Shown here: positions 26,632 through 36,004 of the stretch, in pieces | How the letters are laid out: each line of letters begins with the position of its first letter | How positions within the stretch are numbered: the first letter of the stretch is position 1 | NCBI GenBank assembly: GCA_029259775.1 | Contig: JAJDEN010000020.1 | Span: 1 to 64,000, forward strand | Origin: Planctomycetota bacterium | GTDB lineage: Bacteria; Planctomycetota; PLA2; JAEUHO01 | Direction of reading: 5' to 3' | DNA: 64,000 nt | Program-made: the position numbers and the translations under genes | Notes under the pieces: model-generated | Database searches by the model: none | Seen by the model: only the letters and a program-made list of their open reading frames with translations | What the model was told of the DNA's origin: nothing

Positions 26632-29600
26632 TCACCGCTTGGCGGCGGGCTTGTGGAGCGCGAGCTTCTCGAAGCCCAGGCCGGGGCCGTAGGTCGTGAT
26701 GCCCACGCGATGCTTGCCCGCGATGGGCGTGATCGGCTCACCGACGAAGAGCACCGCGCCGCCACACGTCACGCGCAGGCGGTTGTCGTGGAGCGTGATC
26801 TCGAGCCGCTGCACCGGCGGGATCTTGCCGTCCTTGTCCTTGAGCAGCGCCACCGGCGGCGACTGGTAGTAGAGGTGGTCGTAGCGCTCGATCTGCGCCG
26901 CGACCCGGTCCCTGCCGCGCGGGTACACGATCAGGTTCCAGCCGGAGAGCGCGTCCTGCTTGCCGTTGCCCTGCACGGTGACGACGAGCTTGGGCGCGCC
27001 GCCGCCGTTCATGCGGCAGTCCAGCGCGAGCTTCAGGTCCGTGAGGCCTTCGGTGAACTTGGGCTTGATCCAGATCAGGTTCGACGGCGAGTCCTTGGGG
27101 AAGCCCGGACGCACCGTGTACTTGCGCCAGCCGACCCTCTTGGCGTTGTCATGGCCGGCGAGCGCCTTCTTCTCGACCCTCCAGGTACCGACGGCCGGCG
27201 CGAGCTTCGATTTGAACGCCTTCTTCTTGAAGTTCATCTTCAAGACGGCCTTCCACGCGACCTTCTTGGCCTTGGCGCGGGCACCGGCATCGCTGGCCGA
27301 CGGATCGGTCGGCGACACCTTCGTATCCGTGATCAGCCCCTTCACGGGCGCGCCGTTGCCCTGCGAGGCCGCGAAGATGAAGCCGGCGTCGCCGCGGCGG
27401 TTGCGCACCTTGACGAGCAGCTTGTTGCGGCCGCGCCGGAGCTTCACGCGCATCTTCAGCGCGTCGGGCACCTTGGCGTAGGGCCCGCGCCAGGCCAGGG
27501 GCGTCGACGCGTTCATGCCGCGGCTCATGTAGTTCTGGACGAGACGGTCGTTGAGGAACACCGTCACGTCGTCGTCGGCACGAACATGGAAGTAGGCGTC
27601 GGTGTCCTCGGGCACAGTCAGGAACGAGAGCGCGTACGTCGCCGTCTCGTCCTGGTAGGCGAAGTTGAACTTCACCCAGCCCGTCGGCTGCTTCTCGACG
27701 ACGCCCACCTTGCGCGTGTCGCGCCACTTGCAGACGTTTGCCTCGCCCGGGTACTCCTTCGCGTAGTCGATCTCGTGCTCGGGCGGGAAGACGCACGCCA
27801 TCGGGCCCGCGCCCTTCTGCTTGAACGGCCCGATCACCTTCCAGTCGTGGATCACGCCCAACTCGTCGCGGCTGATGCGCTCGGTCTCCTCCAGCTTGCC
27901 GCGGCGGAACGCCTGCAGCATCTTGCCGGTGATGATGTCGCGCGGGATGGGCGAGCCGTGATGCTTCAGGAGCTCAGGCGCGGTGCGCTCGACGGCGTAG
28001 CCGCCCTTCGCAAACGCCTCGAACTCCTTCGTCACGGCCTCGCGATCGTCCTCGCGCAGCGGCAGGCGGAAGGCGAGCAGATCGTCGAAGGCCTCCGGTC
28101 CGAAGGCGCGGATCAGGTAGTAGGCGACGGCGCGCGCGACGTAGGGCGTACGCCCGTCGCGGACGGGAGCGGCGCGGTACTCGCGGAAGAACGTGCGGTA
28201 GGGCTTCCAGTTGTGCAATCGACCGCGCTTGCTGTGCTTCTCGAGGAAGTGCAGGAAGAAGCCCGCGCTGGGCCCGTAGTTCTGCATGCGCCAGTAGGCG
28301 ATGTCGCGCGAGAGGTAGTCCTCGTGGAACGCCCTGAGGTTCGACGTAAAGCCGTGCAGGCTGTCGCTGGTCTGGCCAAGCGCCTGGTAGGCGTAGACCG
28401 CGCCGACGTTGGCCAAGCCCTCGCGCCAGCCCTTGATGATGGGGTTGGTGTCGTCCACGCAGTGCGTGAGCTCGTGATAGAGCAGGCCGTTGTCGATGCG
28501 TCGGCCCTTCTGCTCGGGGCGCGCGCGGCCGATGTTGATGATCTTGCCGCCGCCGACGCCGCCACCGAAGTCCCAGAGCTCCTTGAAGTAGACCGTGATG
28601 CGATCGCCACCCGGGTTGGGCAAGCGCCCAAAGAGGTTCGTGACGAACACGTAGGCCAGGTCGAAACGCAGCTTCGAGAGCGAGGGCAGCGTGTCGACCA
28701 GCGTCTTCGGGCCGATGAAGATGAACTTGTGCGACACGCTCGTCGTGGTGCGCGCCCACACGGGATGATCGACCGCGGCGTCGACGACAGCCTTTTGGTC
28801 AGCCGGCGTGTCGCTGAGCCACTGCGCCTCGACGGTCTTGCGACGCTCCACGGCCTGGTGCGTGAGCTTGACGTCGGAGCTGTTGAGCGACAGCGAGCGC
28901 AGCGCCAGGTCGGCCTTGGCGTACGCGCTCGCCTTGGCCCACGTGTCGGCGCGTTCGTAGAGCCTCTTCGTGTATCCGAGGTCCTTGATGGCCTGGGCCA
29001 CGGCCGCCTTGTCTTCGTCGGTGCCGCTGCGCAGGATGCGCACGCGCAGATCGTCGATGTCACGCTGGGTGCGCTTCGCGGAGTCGAGCGCGCCAAGGAC
29101 GGCTGCATCGGCCTGTTCGCTGAGCGTGCCGCCCACGGCCTCCAGGAGCCGTAGCGCGGCGTGGTATTGCTTGCGATCGAAGGCGCGTCCTGAGATGAGG
29201 CGCAGGTAGCGCTCCTGCTCACCCCGGATGCGCGACGCCACGATGTCCTGCTCGACGACGCTGATCGGCCGCGGCGGCACGTTCGGCAGGGTCTTGAGGA
29301 TCGCGTCGCGGAAGATGTACTTCGGGCCGTCCTCCGTCGAGCGGCGGATGCCCATCTCGAGCGCGCTCCACGCATCGGCCTCCCGGCCTTGCGCGGCGAG
29401 GTCCCCCGCGGCGCCCAGCAGCGCGTCGACCATCGGGCCTTGCACGATCGGGGCGAACGCAGGCATCTGGAACTTGGCAACGCGGACGCGGTTGACCGAG
29501 AGGCGGCCCTCCATGCGCGGAGGCCACGTGCGCTTGGTCTTCGGATCGCCGAAGCCGACGAAGAGGCCCATCTCCGAGCCGGGCTTGAGGTGCTGGGGCA

Positions 29601-29964
29601 GCGGCACGGGCACGCTGTAGCTGACCTTCTTGCCCTTGCGCCACGTCGCGACCGGCGGCTTGGGCGTGTGATCGAGCGTGAGCACGTCCTTGAAGTACGA
29701 GGTCAGGCGAAGCTCAATGCCATACGGCCGGTCGATGTCCTCGAGCGGCGTGAAGACCAGATGCAACACGACCTGGCCGGTCGCGGCGGCGTCCTTCTGC
29801 TCGAGCGTCGCTTCGATCGAGACCGCGACGTCCTCCTGCCGGGGCGGCTCCTCCGCTTCGGCGTCCTCCGCGGCGGCGGGACCGGCGGCGGGGCCGGCGG
29901 CTACACCCAAGCAGAGCGCCAGCGCGAGCCAGCCGAAGACGAGGAGGAGGCGGTGGCGAGGCAC
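26632..29964 (-). CDS. large secreted gluzincin-like metalloprotease
   Basis: An 1110-residue secreted protein. After a signal peptide (to about residue 32) it has a beta-rich N-terminal region, a helical region, and a zinc site HELTH (497-501) with a glutamate in KGWREG (Glu515), fitting the HExxH...E gluzincin pattern. Residues 735-870 contain a PA14-like or carbohydrate-binding-like unit (VRADDDVTVFLNDRLV), and the last 200 residues resemble a concanavalin-type lectin fold (DUF1080-like). It probably degrades or remodels surface proteins or glycoproteins. Long open frames on the other strand are GC artefacts. The downstream sigma fusion faces the same direction. Confidence 0.75.
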   Translation of the reverse strand: MPRHRLLLVFGWLALALCLGVAAGPAAGPAAAEDAEAEEPPRQEDVAVSIEATLEQKDAAATGQVVLHLVFTPLEDIDRPYGIELRLTSYFKDVLTLDHTPKPPVATWRKGKKVSYSVPVPLPQHLKPGSEMGLFVGFGDPKTKRTWPPRMEGRLSVNRVRVAKFQMPAFAPIVQGPMVDALLGAAGDLAAQGREADAWSALEMGIRRSTEDGPKYIFRDAILKTLPNVPPRPISVVEQDIVASRIRGEQERYLRLISGRAFDRKQYHAALRLLEAVGGTLSEQADAAVLGALDSAKRTQRDIDDLRVRILRSGTDEDKAAVAQAIKDLGYTKRLYERADTWAKASAYAKADLALRSLSLNSSDVKLTHQAVERRKTVEAQWLSDTPADQKAVVDAAVDHPVWARTTTSVSHKFIFIGPKTLVDTLPSLSKLRFDLAYVFVTNLFGRLPNPGGDRITVYFKELWDFGGGVGGGKIINIGRARPEQKGRRIDNGLLYHELTHCVDDTNPIIKGWREGLANVGAVYAYQALGQTSDSLHGFTSNLRAFHEDYLSRDIAYWRMQNYGPSAGFFLHFLEKHSKRGRLHNWKPYRTFFREYRAAPVRDGRTPYVARAVAYYLIRAFGPEAFDDLLAFRLPLREDDREAVTKEFEAFAKGGYAVERTAPELLKHHGSPIPRDIITGKMLQAFRRGKLEETERISRDELGVIHDWKVIGPFKQKGAGPMACVFPPEHEIDYAKEYPGEANVCKWRDTRKVGVVEKQPTGWVKFNFAYQDETATYALSFLTVPEDTDAYFHVRADDDVTVFLNDRLVQNYMSRGMNASTPLAWRGPYAKVPDALKMRVKLRRGRNKLLVKVRNRRGDAGFIFAASQGNGAPVKGLITDTKVSPTDPSASDAGARAKAKKVAWKAVLKMNFKKKAFKSKLAPAVGTWRVEKKALAGHDNAKRVGWRKYTVRPGFPKDSPSNLIWIKPKFTEGLTDLKLALDCRMNGGGAPKLVVTVQGNGKQDALSGWNLIVYPRGRDRVAAQIERYDHLYYQSPPVALLKDKDGKIPPVQRLEITLHDNRLRVTCGGAVLFVGEPITPIAGKHRVGITTYGPGLGFEKLALHKPAAKR

Positions 29965-29973
29965 GCGCAGATC

Positions 29974-30813
29974 CTAGTCGAGCGGGGCCGGATCGACGTC
30001 GCCCGGGGCCTCGGCCTCCGAGAGGAACCGGTCCCAGCCCTCGGCCGCCTCGGCCGCCAGGTCGGGCACGGTCGTCATGACGATGCCCAGATGGCGTGTG
30101 CCGTCGGGGCCGCCCACCCCCAGCACCGCCCGCTCCAGCCCGAGCCGGTCGGCCAGCTTGAGCATGTGCGAGCGGAACGCCTTCGCGTGCGAAGGATCCA
30201 CGCCGTAGACGAACGCGGAGAGTGCGCCGGGCTGTCCGGTGCGCACATGCCCGGCCAGCACGTGGCGCAGCAGCTCGACGTCGGGGCGCATGAGGTAGGG
30301 CCCGCGCTGTTCCTTCTTCGCCTCGCCGTCATGGAGCCACGTGTAGGGATCGAGCGTGATCAACCAGGGTCGGTCGAGCCCCTCGGGCGGAAACAAGACG
30401 CCATCGGCATGCGCCTCGCGCCAGTCGCGTCCTTCGATGGCCACGTCCGTATCGCGCCAGCTCTCCTCCAGGGCGAAGCGCGCCTCCGGCCGGATCTCGC
30501 ACAGCACACCCGCGAGCCTCGGCGCGCCGAGAAGCGCCGCAAACAGCGCGGCGGAGTTCGGGTAGCGCTCGGTCGAAGCGAACGTGAGGGCGTAGGCGCG
30601 TAGCACGGCGACGTCCGAGTCCTTGGATGCGGCAGCAAGCTTCGCCCGCGCGCGGCGGTTGAAGTCATGCACCTCGGGGTTCTCGGCGGGTTCGTGCGGC
30701 GCCATCGCGTGGGTCGCGACGAGGCGCAGCGATTCTCCCTCCGCGGTGAGCTTCGCGACGAGCGCACACTCGGTGAAGTGCTGCAGCAGGTTGCCGTCGT
30801 TGACGCGTGCCAA
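29974..30813 (-). CDS. conserved hypothetical protein
   Basis: A 279-residue cytoplasmic protein. It begins RVNDGNLLQHFTECALVAKL, a pattern that recalls the start of RlmJ-type methyltransferases (GN...H), but no SAM-binding loop is obvious. The middle contains WLITLDPYTWLHDGE. The start is TTG, 6 bp after the stop of the VOC gene, and must lie close because the conserved-looking region begins at residue 5. Function is not assigned. Confidence 0.65.
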   Translation of the reverse strand: MARVNDGNLLQHFTECALVAKLTAEGESLRLVATHAMAPHEPAENPEVHDFNRRARAKLAAASKDSDVAVLRAYALTFASTERYPNSAALFAALLGAPRLAGVLCEIRPEARFALEESWRDTDVAIEGRDWREAHADGVLFPPEGLDRPWLITLDPYTWLHDGEAKKEQRGPYLMRPDVELLRHVLAGHVRTGQPGALSAFVYGVDPSHAKAFRSHMLKLADRLGLERAVLGVGGPDGTRHLGIVMTTVPDLAAEAAEGWDRFLSEAEAPGDVDPAPLD

Positions 30814-30819
30814 CGAGGT

Positions 30820-31194
30820 TCAGGCTTGCATCAAGGCGAGTACGGCGCCCGCGGGATCTTGGACGACGCAGAAAGGCTTCTCGCCCATCGGACGCGGACC
30901 GTCGATCACGGTGCCGCCCAAGACGGTGCAGCGCTCGGCGCTGGCTGCCACGTCGGCCACGGTCACGTACATCAGCCACTGCGGCGGCACGCCGGCGTTG
31001 GTGCCGCGCGCATGGCACACGCCCGCGACCGTTTCGCCGCTGCCGGGCGCGACCATCTCGTAGTCGTTGTAGTCGCCCATGGGGTGGTCCTTGACGTCCC
31101 AGCCGACGACGTCGGCGTAGAAGTCGCGCACGGACGACGCGTCGGCAACGGTCAAGTCGCGCCAGACGATCTCTCCCAGCTTCGTTTCGCTCAC
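30820..31194 (-). CDS. VOC (glyoxalase-like) family protein
   Basis: A 124-residue protein of the vicinal-oxygen-chelate superfamily. It has two beta-alpha-beta-beta-beta units: GEIVWRDLTVADASSVRDFY and PPQWLMYVTVADVAASAERC, ending with DPAGAVLALMQ. Members act as glyoxalases, dioxygenases or resistance proteins; the metal ligands are only partly conserved, so the activity is unknown. It is followed closely by the hypothetical gene at 29974-30813. Confidence 0.85.
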   Translation of the reverse strand: MSETKLGEIVWRDLTVADASSVRDFYADVVGWDVKDHPMGDYNDYEMVAPGSGETVAGVCHARGTNAGVPPQWLMYVTVADVAASAERCTVLGGTVIDGPRPMGEKPFCVVQDPAGAVLALMQA

Positions 31195-31355
31195 GGGTGC
31201 CTCCTCGGGTTGGGAGCGCGAATCCTACCTCCCGGGACGCAGGTCACGTGCGATTGCAAGAGTTCCGTAAGAGCGCACGCAGCTAGCAAACTCCTCACGG
31301 TCCAAGGCGTCTGAGACACCACGTTGGGAGCACGCCCCGACGGAGGAGACTTCAG

Positions 31356-32144
31356 ATGACGCGCCACACGAACCCCTGCCATGTGCTTCCGGCCTTGCTG
31401 ATCGCAGCTCTGCTTCTGGTCGCCACGCCTGCCTTGGCTGCACCGGACGCGAAGTACGTCCCGGTCGCCGACCTCACCAAGCCACTCGCCGCTGCGCTCA
31501 AGGGCAAGGACGTCGATGCGACGACGAAGGCCCTGGACGCCCTCGTCAAGGCACACGGTCGCGTGGCCACGGGCGAACGTCCGAAGCTCCTGGCGGCGAT
31601 CGCCAAGGTGCTGCGCGCGAAGCAGCCGGAGCTCAAGCTGGCGGCGTTGGAGGCCTACGAGGCGATCGGGGATGCCGCCGCATGGAAGCACTACGGCAGC
31701 CTCCTCGGGCGCCCGATCCACAAGACCCTCTCAGCGCTGCAGGCGAAGGCGATGGACATCACGCACACCCTGAAGCCCGCCGGCGCGGTGAAGCGGCTGC
31801 TCGTGATCATGAAGAAGTCCAAGCACCTGGGTGCCGCCGCGAAGGCGCTGCGCACGCTCGGCGCCTACGGCGAGGTGCGCGGCCACGCCAAGATCCTCGA
31901 CGAGATCATCTCGGCCGTGATCAAGGAGCGCCCGGGCATCCGCGGTCGCGAACAGAACGTCGTCTACGGGCCGCGCCACACGGGCGAGTTGGCGCGCACA
32001 CGCTGGCAAGCGCTGGCCGGCCCGATGGTGGCTGCGGCCAACGAGTTGACCGGCCGAGAGATTCGGAGTCCCGAGGCGTGGTTCGACGTCTGGCGCGAGA
32101 ACCGCCGCGATCTCGGCTCCCTGTTCACCGGCACGGCGGAGTAG
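31356..32144 (+). CDS. secreted HEAT-like repeat protein
   Basis: A 262-residue protein with a signal peptide ending near ALA-AP (about residue 28). The rest is almost all alpha-helical with repeated Leu/Ala-rich helix pairs (PKLLAAIAKVLRAKQPELKL; AAKALRTLGAYGEV), as in HEAT or Armadillo folds. It ends with a WFDVWRENRRDLGSLF segment seen in planctomycete secreted proteins. A GGAGGAG precedes the ATG. It probably acts in protein binding outside the cytoplasm. Confidence 0.75.
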   Translation: MTRHTNPCHVLPALLIAALLLVATPALAAPDAKYVPVADLTKPLAAALKGKDVDATTKALDALVKAHGRVATGERPKLLAAIAKVLRAKQPELKLAALEAYEAIGDAAAWKHYGSLLGRPIHKTLSALQAKAMDITHTLKPAGAVKRLLVIMKKSKHLGAAAKALRTLGAYGEVRGHAKILDEIISAVIKERPGIRGREQNVVYGPRHTGELARTRWQALAGPMVAAANELTGREIRSPEAWFDVWRENRRDLGSLFTGTAE

Positions 32145-32204
32145 CCCGGAGGCGCGGCGTCGGGGCGGATCGTCGTTCCGCCCGCGAATCGCCGGCCGCA
32201 AGCG

Positions 32205-32879
32205 ATGGCCGAGGACGCACCGCGTATCATGGCCGCCATGGACGAGGAACTCGAGGCCCTGCAAGCCGCCGGCGAGAGCGCCGAGGCGCGCCAGGCACGG
32301 CTCGGCGAGCTGTTCGAGCGCCATCGCAGCCGCCTGCTCAAGATGATCCAGCTGCGCATGGACCCCGGTCTCAAGGCCCGCATCGGCGCCTCGGATGTCC
32401 TTCAGGAGGCCTACCTCGAGATCGCGGCCCGCGTCGGTGCCTACCTCGACAACCCGCGCATGCCGTTCTTCCTATGGATCCGCTTCATCACCGCGCAGCG
32501 GCTCCTGAAGCTCTACCGCTTCCACGTCGGCGCGCAGAAGCGCGACACGCGCCGCGAGGTCTCGGCCGACGCGCCCGCCAGCCCGGCCGCCACGTCCATC
32601 GCCTTGGTCGATCAGCTCATGGCCAGCGGCATCACGCCCAGCCTCGTGATGGCCGAGGGCGAGTTCCGGGCGCAGCTCATGAGCGCGCTCGACGACATGA
32701 ATCCGCTCGACCGCGAGGTACTCGTGCTGCGGCACTTCGAGGAGCTCACGAACCAGGAGACGGCCGACGCGCTCGGCATCGGCAAGGACGCGGCCAGCAA
32801 GCGGTACGTCCGCGCGCTCTCCCGCTTGGCCGACGTTCTCAAGCAGGCCGGCATCGATCCGGCCACCATCGTCCCGTAG
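32205..32879 (+). CDS. ECF-type RNA polymerase sigma factor
   Basis: A 224-residue sigma-70 family protein. Region 2 is in SDVLQEAYLEIAARVGAYL and includes the segment RFHVGAQKRDTRRE typical of planctomycete ECF groups; region 4 is in LRHFEELTNQETADALGIGK. No anti-sigma gene is adjacent. Starts at 32229 or 32238 are equally possible; the conserved part begins later. It would direct RNA polymerase to a small regulon. Confidence 0.85.
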   Translation: MAEDAPRIMAAMDEELEALQAAGESAEARQARLGELFERHRSRLLKMIQLRMDPGLKARIGASDVLQEAYLEIAARVGAYLDNPRMPFFLWIRFITAQRLLKLYRFHVGAQKRDTRREVSADAPASPAATSIALVDQLMASGITPSLVMAEGEFRAQLMSALDDMNPLDREVLVLRHFEELTNQETADALGIGKDAASKRYVRALSRLADVLKQAGIDPATIVP

Positions 32880-32932
32880 AACGTCAGGCCCCGCGCGGCG
32901 GCGTGCTACGAACGCGGGCCAAGGAGACGGCG

Positions 32933-33709
32933 ATGGCAGACACACGCAGCTTCGAAGGCAAGTCCGCGCTCATCACGGGCGCCTCCTCCGGCATCGGCAA
33001 GGCCGTCGCGATGGCGCTGGCCGCGGAGGGCGCGCGCGTCGCCATCACCGGCCGACGCCCGCAGCCGCTCGCCGACGTCGTCGCCGAGATCCAGGCCGCC
33101 GGCGGGGCGTGCCTCGGCATCCCGGGCGACGTCCGCGACGAAGCGCACGCCGCGGATGCGGTCGCCCAGACCATCGAGGCCTTCGGCGCGCTGGACATCC
33201 TCGTCAACAACGCCGGCGTCATCGGCGCCGGACCGCTCGAGGAGACGACCTCCGAGGAGTGGGATCGCCTGATCGACATCGACCTCAAGGGCCCCTTCCT
33301 CTTCGCCCGCGCGGCCATCCCGGCCCTCAAGGCCACGAAGGGCTGCGTCGTGAACGTGTCGAGCGTCGCGGGCACACGCCCGTACCCCGGCATCGGCCCC
33401 TACTGCGTCGCGAAGGCGGGCCTGGACCGGTTCACGGAGTGCTTGGCGCTCGAGATGGCCCCGTTCGGCGTGCGCGTGAACGCCATCAACCCCGGGGTGG
33501 TGCGCACGAACCTGCACTCGGCCACGAACACCGTGCCGGACTACGACGCGTTCCTCGCGCGTAGTGCGGAGACGCATCCGCTCGGCTTCTACGGCACGCC
33601 GGAGGACGCCGCCCACCTCGTGCTGTTCCTCGCGAGCGACAAGGCGCGCTGGATTACGGGGGGTCTGCACCCGCTCGACGGCGGCCGCGCCCTCACGTCG
33701 CTCCGCTAG
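32933..33709 (+). CDS. short-chain dehydrogenase/reductase
   Basis: A 258-residue classical SDR. It has TGASSGIG for the cofactor, NNAGV, the catalytic Ser in VSSVAG, and YCVAK for Tyr and Lys, plus INPGVVRT. It oxidises or reduces an alcohol/ketone with NAD(P). The ATG is preceded by AAGGAG. The substrate cannot be told. Confidence 0.9.
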   Translation: MADTRSFEGKSALITGASSGIGKAVAMALAAEGARVAITGRRPQPLADVVAEIQAAGGACLGIPGDVRDEAHAADAVAQTIEAFGALDILVNNAGVIGAGPLEETTSEEWDRLIDIDLKGPFLFARAAIPALKATKGCVVNVSSVAGTRPYPGIGPYCVAKAGLDRFTECLALEMAPFGVRVNAINPGVVRTNLHSATNTVPDYDAFLARSAETHPLGFYGTPEDAAHLVLFLASDKARWITGGLHPLDGGRALTSLR

Positions 33710-33727
33710 GAGCTCGTCGTCGCGGGC

Positions 33728-34627
33728 CTAGTCGTCCTCTTCCTCGTCGTCGTCCTTGGGACGTTTGGGCGCGGCGCTCTTCGTGGCGGCCTTGCTCGTC
33801 TTGACGGCCGTGCACAGCGCGTTCTCGGGGCGACCGAGCGCGCGACTGCTCAAGGTGCCGACGCGCTTGCCGTCGACGAGGATGATGCCGGTCGGTACGG
33901 CCTTCACGCCGTACTTCTTCGCGAGGGCTTCCCGGCGCATGGCCTTGCCCTTGGGCAGGCCGTAGTAGGTGATCTTGATCTTCGACTCTTCGAGGACCTG
34001 GTCCACGCGCAGCACGCGCGGCAGCAACCGCTTGCACGTCGGGCACCACGTGCCGAAGAAGATCACGATCTCGGTCTCGACCGCGCAGTCGACGAGCTTC
34101 TGGACATCGTCTGCGCGCGGGCGGTAGCGCTGGGCGACGCGCTCGTAGTCCGGCGTGTGCAGAAGGAGTTCTTCGGACGTGTGGGCGCCGAGCGCGTAGG
34201 GCCGCGGCTTCATGCGCGCGAGCAGGCCCTTGTCCTTGAGCGAGATGACGATCTCGCGCCCCTCGAGCTCGAACGAGCCGAGCTTCTCGGGCTCGGCTTT
34301 GGCGGCGACGTCGGCCTTCTTGTCGGAGAGGTTGACGACCTCGGCCTCCTTCAGGACGGAGACGAGCCTCTCGCGAGGCTGGATCAAGATCGGCTTCTCG
34401 AAGCTCGAGCCGACGATCAGGTAGGCCCCGGCGCGGCGCGAGTGGTAGATGCGCGCCTTCTTCTGGTCCTTCGCGTTGATGAACAGCGTGAACTTGCCCG
34501 TACGCGTGAAGTCCTTGAGGGTCTCGTGGGCCTCGTCAGCAGCGGCCGTGGGCGCGCCGAGGCTCAGCACGCAGGCGGCAACCAGCGTCGAAAGGAGGGC
34601 GGCGAGAGCCGAGCGGGATGCGGTCAT
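33728..34627 (-). CDS. secreted thioredoxin-like protein
   Basis: A 299-residue protein with a signal peptide to about residue 30. The C-terminal half is a thioredoxin fold with WCPTC (194-198), followed by the cis-proline region KAVPTGII. The N-terminal half (residues 32-160) has no recognised family. The tail is Lys then Asp/Glu-rich. The CPTC site suggests disulfide reduction or exchange outside the cytoplasm. It is 22 bp downstream of the MauE-like gene. Confidence 0.85.
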   Translation of the reverse strand: MTASRSALAALLSTLVAACVLSLGAPTAAADEAHETLKDFTRTGKFTLFINAKDQKKARIYHSRRAGAYLIVGSSFEKPILIQPRERLVSVLKEAEVVNLSDKKADVAAKAEPEKLGSFELEGREIVISLKDKGLLARMKPRPYALGAHTSEELLLHTPDYERVAQRYRPRADDVQKLVDCAVETEIVIFFGTWCPTCKRLLPRVLRVDQVLEESKIKITYYGLPKGKAMRREALAKKYGVKAVPTGIILVDGKRVGTLSSRALGRPENALCTAVKTSKAATKSAAPKRPKDDDEEEDD

Positions 34628-34649
34628 GGCGCTCCGGAAGCGGTCGAGA

Positions 34650-35777
34650 TCAGTCCGTGCGCGGCTTGGCCTGGGCCGCCAGGTCCACGAGGGGCGGCCA
34701 ACCTTGCCACGTGTGGGTCACCCTACCATCCCGCACAAGGAAGCTGCGTGGGAGGCGCCGGTAGAGGGGTCTCAGAACCGCGGCGTGGCCCTTGATGACC
34801 GCGAAACTCGGCTGCTGGAGGACATCGAAGCGCCCGACCTCGTCCTCGGTGGCGATGGCCAGCACGTAGAGCGGCGGGGCGTCGATCTCGTCGAGCGCGT
34901 AGGTATTGAATGCGGGGACCTTCGCGTGGAGCGCGGGGTCGTCGAGGTCAGCCAGGACGATGACGTAGGCGCCCTCGCCCAGCTCGGGGATCATGTCCGT
35001 CAGGCACACGCGGCCCTCGGCCTCGGCCGTACCGTCGCCGGGGTCGTCGCCAGGGTCGTCGCCGGGGTCGGCGCCAGGGTGGTCGCCGGGGTCGGCGCCA
35101 GGGTCGTCGCCATCTTCGCTGGCTGCATCCTTCGCACCCGGCGCGTCCTCGCCCGCGCAGAGGTCCGCGGCGTTCACCCCCGGCTTGAGACGCGTGGCCA
35201 GGTCGTCCAGCGGCAGGTCCGGCGAGAACCAGCTGAAGATGAGGACGCCGGCGGTGGCGGAGATCGCCGCGATGAAGCGCCCCCGCGTATGCGGCGCGGC
35301 GCGGTCCGGCCGCGCGACGAAGGCGAGCACGCAGGCCGGTACAAGCAGCAGCAGGTCCTGCCAGAACGCCTCGGCGGGCGAGCGCTGGACGAGATTGCCG
35401 AAGCAGCCGCAGGACGAGTCATCGAGCGCCGCCGCGGGGTCGTACGTGAGGTACGCACGTGCGGTGAGGAACACGAAGAAGGCGACGAGACAGGCCGACG
35501 GCAGCAGGATGCGCAAGCGCCGCAGCCCGAGCACCAGGCCGAAGCCGAGGATCGCCTCGAGGCCGAGGGCCATCGCGGCGACCACGCCGGCGGGCAGCAG
35601 GAAGTCGAGCCCCTCGTGGGCGATCGTCTCGACGAAGGACTCGGGGTCGAGCGCCTTCGCGTAGAGCCCCACGAGCAGCACCACGCCAAGGAAGGCGCCG
35701 GCCGCGGTGCCGACGACATACTTCCAGTCCGTCGGCGGCTTGGGCGTGACGGATTCGGGCGGGGCGGGCTCGGACAC
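34650..35777 (-). CDS. MauE/DoxX-like membrane protein with C-terminal thioredoxin-like part
   Basis: A 375-residue protein. Residues 20-180 hold five membrane helices with CGCFG (123-127), the motif of MauE-type membrane proteins that pass electrons to periplasmic thioredoxins. A linker of DPGD-type tetrapeptides follows (about 224-250). The remaining 120 residues (AYVIVLADLDDPALHAKVPA and PPLYVLAIATEDEVGRFDVL) fit a thioredoxin-like fold without a CxxC. Together with the downstream CPTC protein it probably forms a redox relay across the membrane. Confidence 0.8.
   Translation of the reverse strand: MSEPAPPESVTPKPPTDWKYVVGTAAGAFLGVVLLVGLYAKALDPESFVETIAHEGLDFLLPAGVVAAMALGLEAILGFGLVLGLRRLRILLPSACLVAFFVFLTARAYLTYDPAAALDDSSCGCFGNLVQRSPAEAFWQDLLLLVPACVLAFVARPDRAAPHTRGRFIAAISATAGVLIFSWFSPDLPLDDLATRLKPGVNAADLCAGEDAPGAKDAASEDGDDPGADPGDHPGADPGDDPGDDPGDGTAEAEGRVCLTDMIPELGEGAYVIVLADLDDPALHAKVPAFNTYALDEIDAPPLYVLAIATEDEVGRFDVLQQPSFAVIKGHAAVLRPLYRRLPRSFLVRDGRVTHTWQGWPPLVDLAAQAKPRTD
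35032..35111 (-). repeat. 12-bp minisatellite in the MauE-like gene
   Basis: About six and a half units of GTCGTCGCCGGG and close variants encode the acidic linker DDPG/ADPG/DHPG. Unit sequence is nearly identical, so unit number is likely to vary between strains and set the linker length. Confidence 0.85.
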
Positions 35778-36004
35778 GATCGCGCCATGCTAGCCCTCGG
35801 GGGGGGCGCCCCCACGCACGGCCCGGGAGCCCATCAGCCCGAAGAGATACGCTCCTGTGACCGGACCCCCCTCGCGGGCACCCTTTGTTCGCATTCCGCT
35901 TGGCTGGCCGATGTGGCATCGCCCCGCAAGGCGTTTAGATTCAGCTAGTGGAAGCCGACCTGAGTGGGGGTCGTCCAAGCGGACGAGGGTTGAATCCAGG
36001 GCTC

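Noticed and set aside
23565..29154. Two open plus-strand frames of about 1000 codons each
   Set aside because: They mirror the sigma fusion and the metalloprotease on the other strand, lack signal peptides or domains, and are Arg/Ala/Leu-rich shadows.
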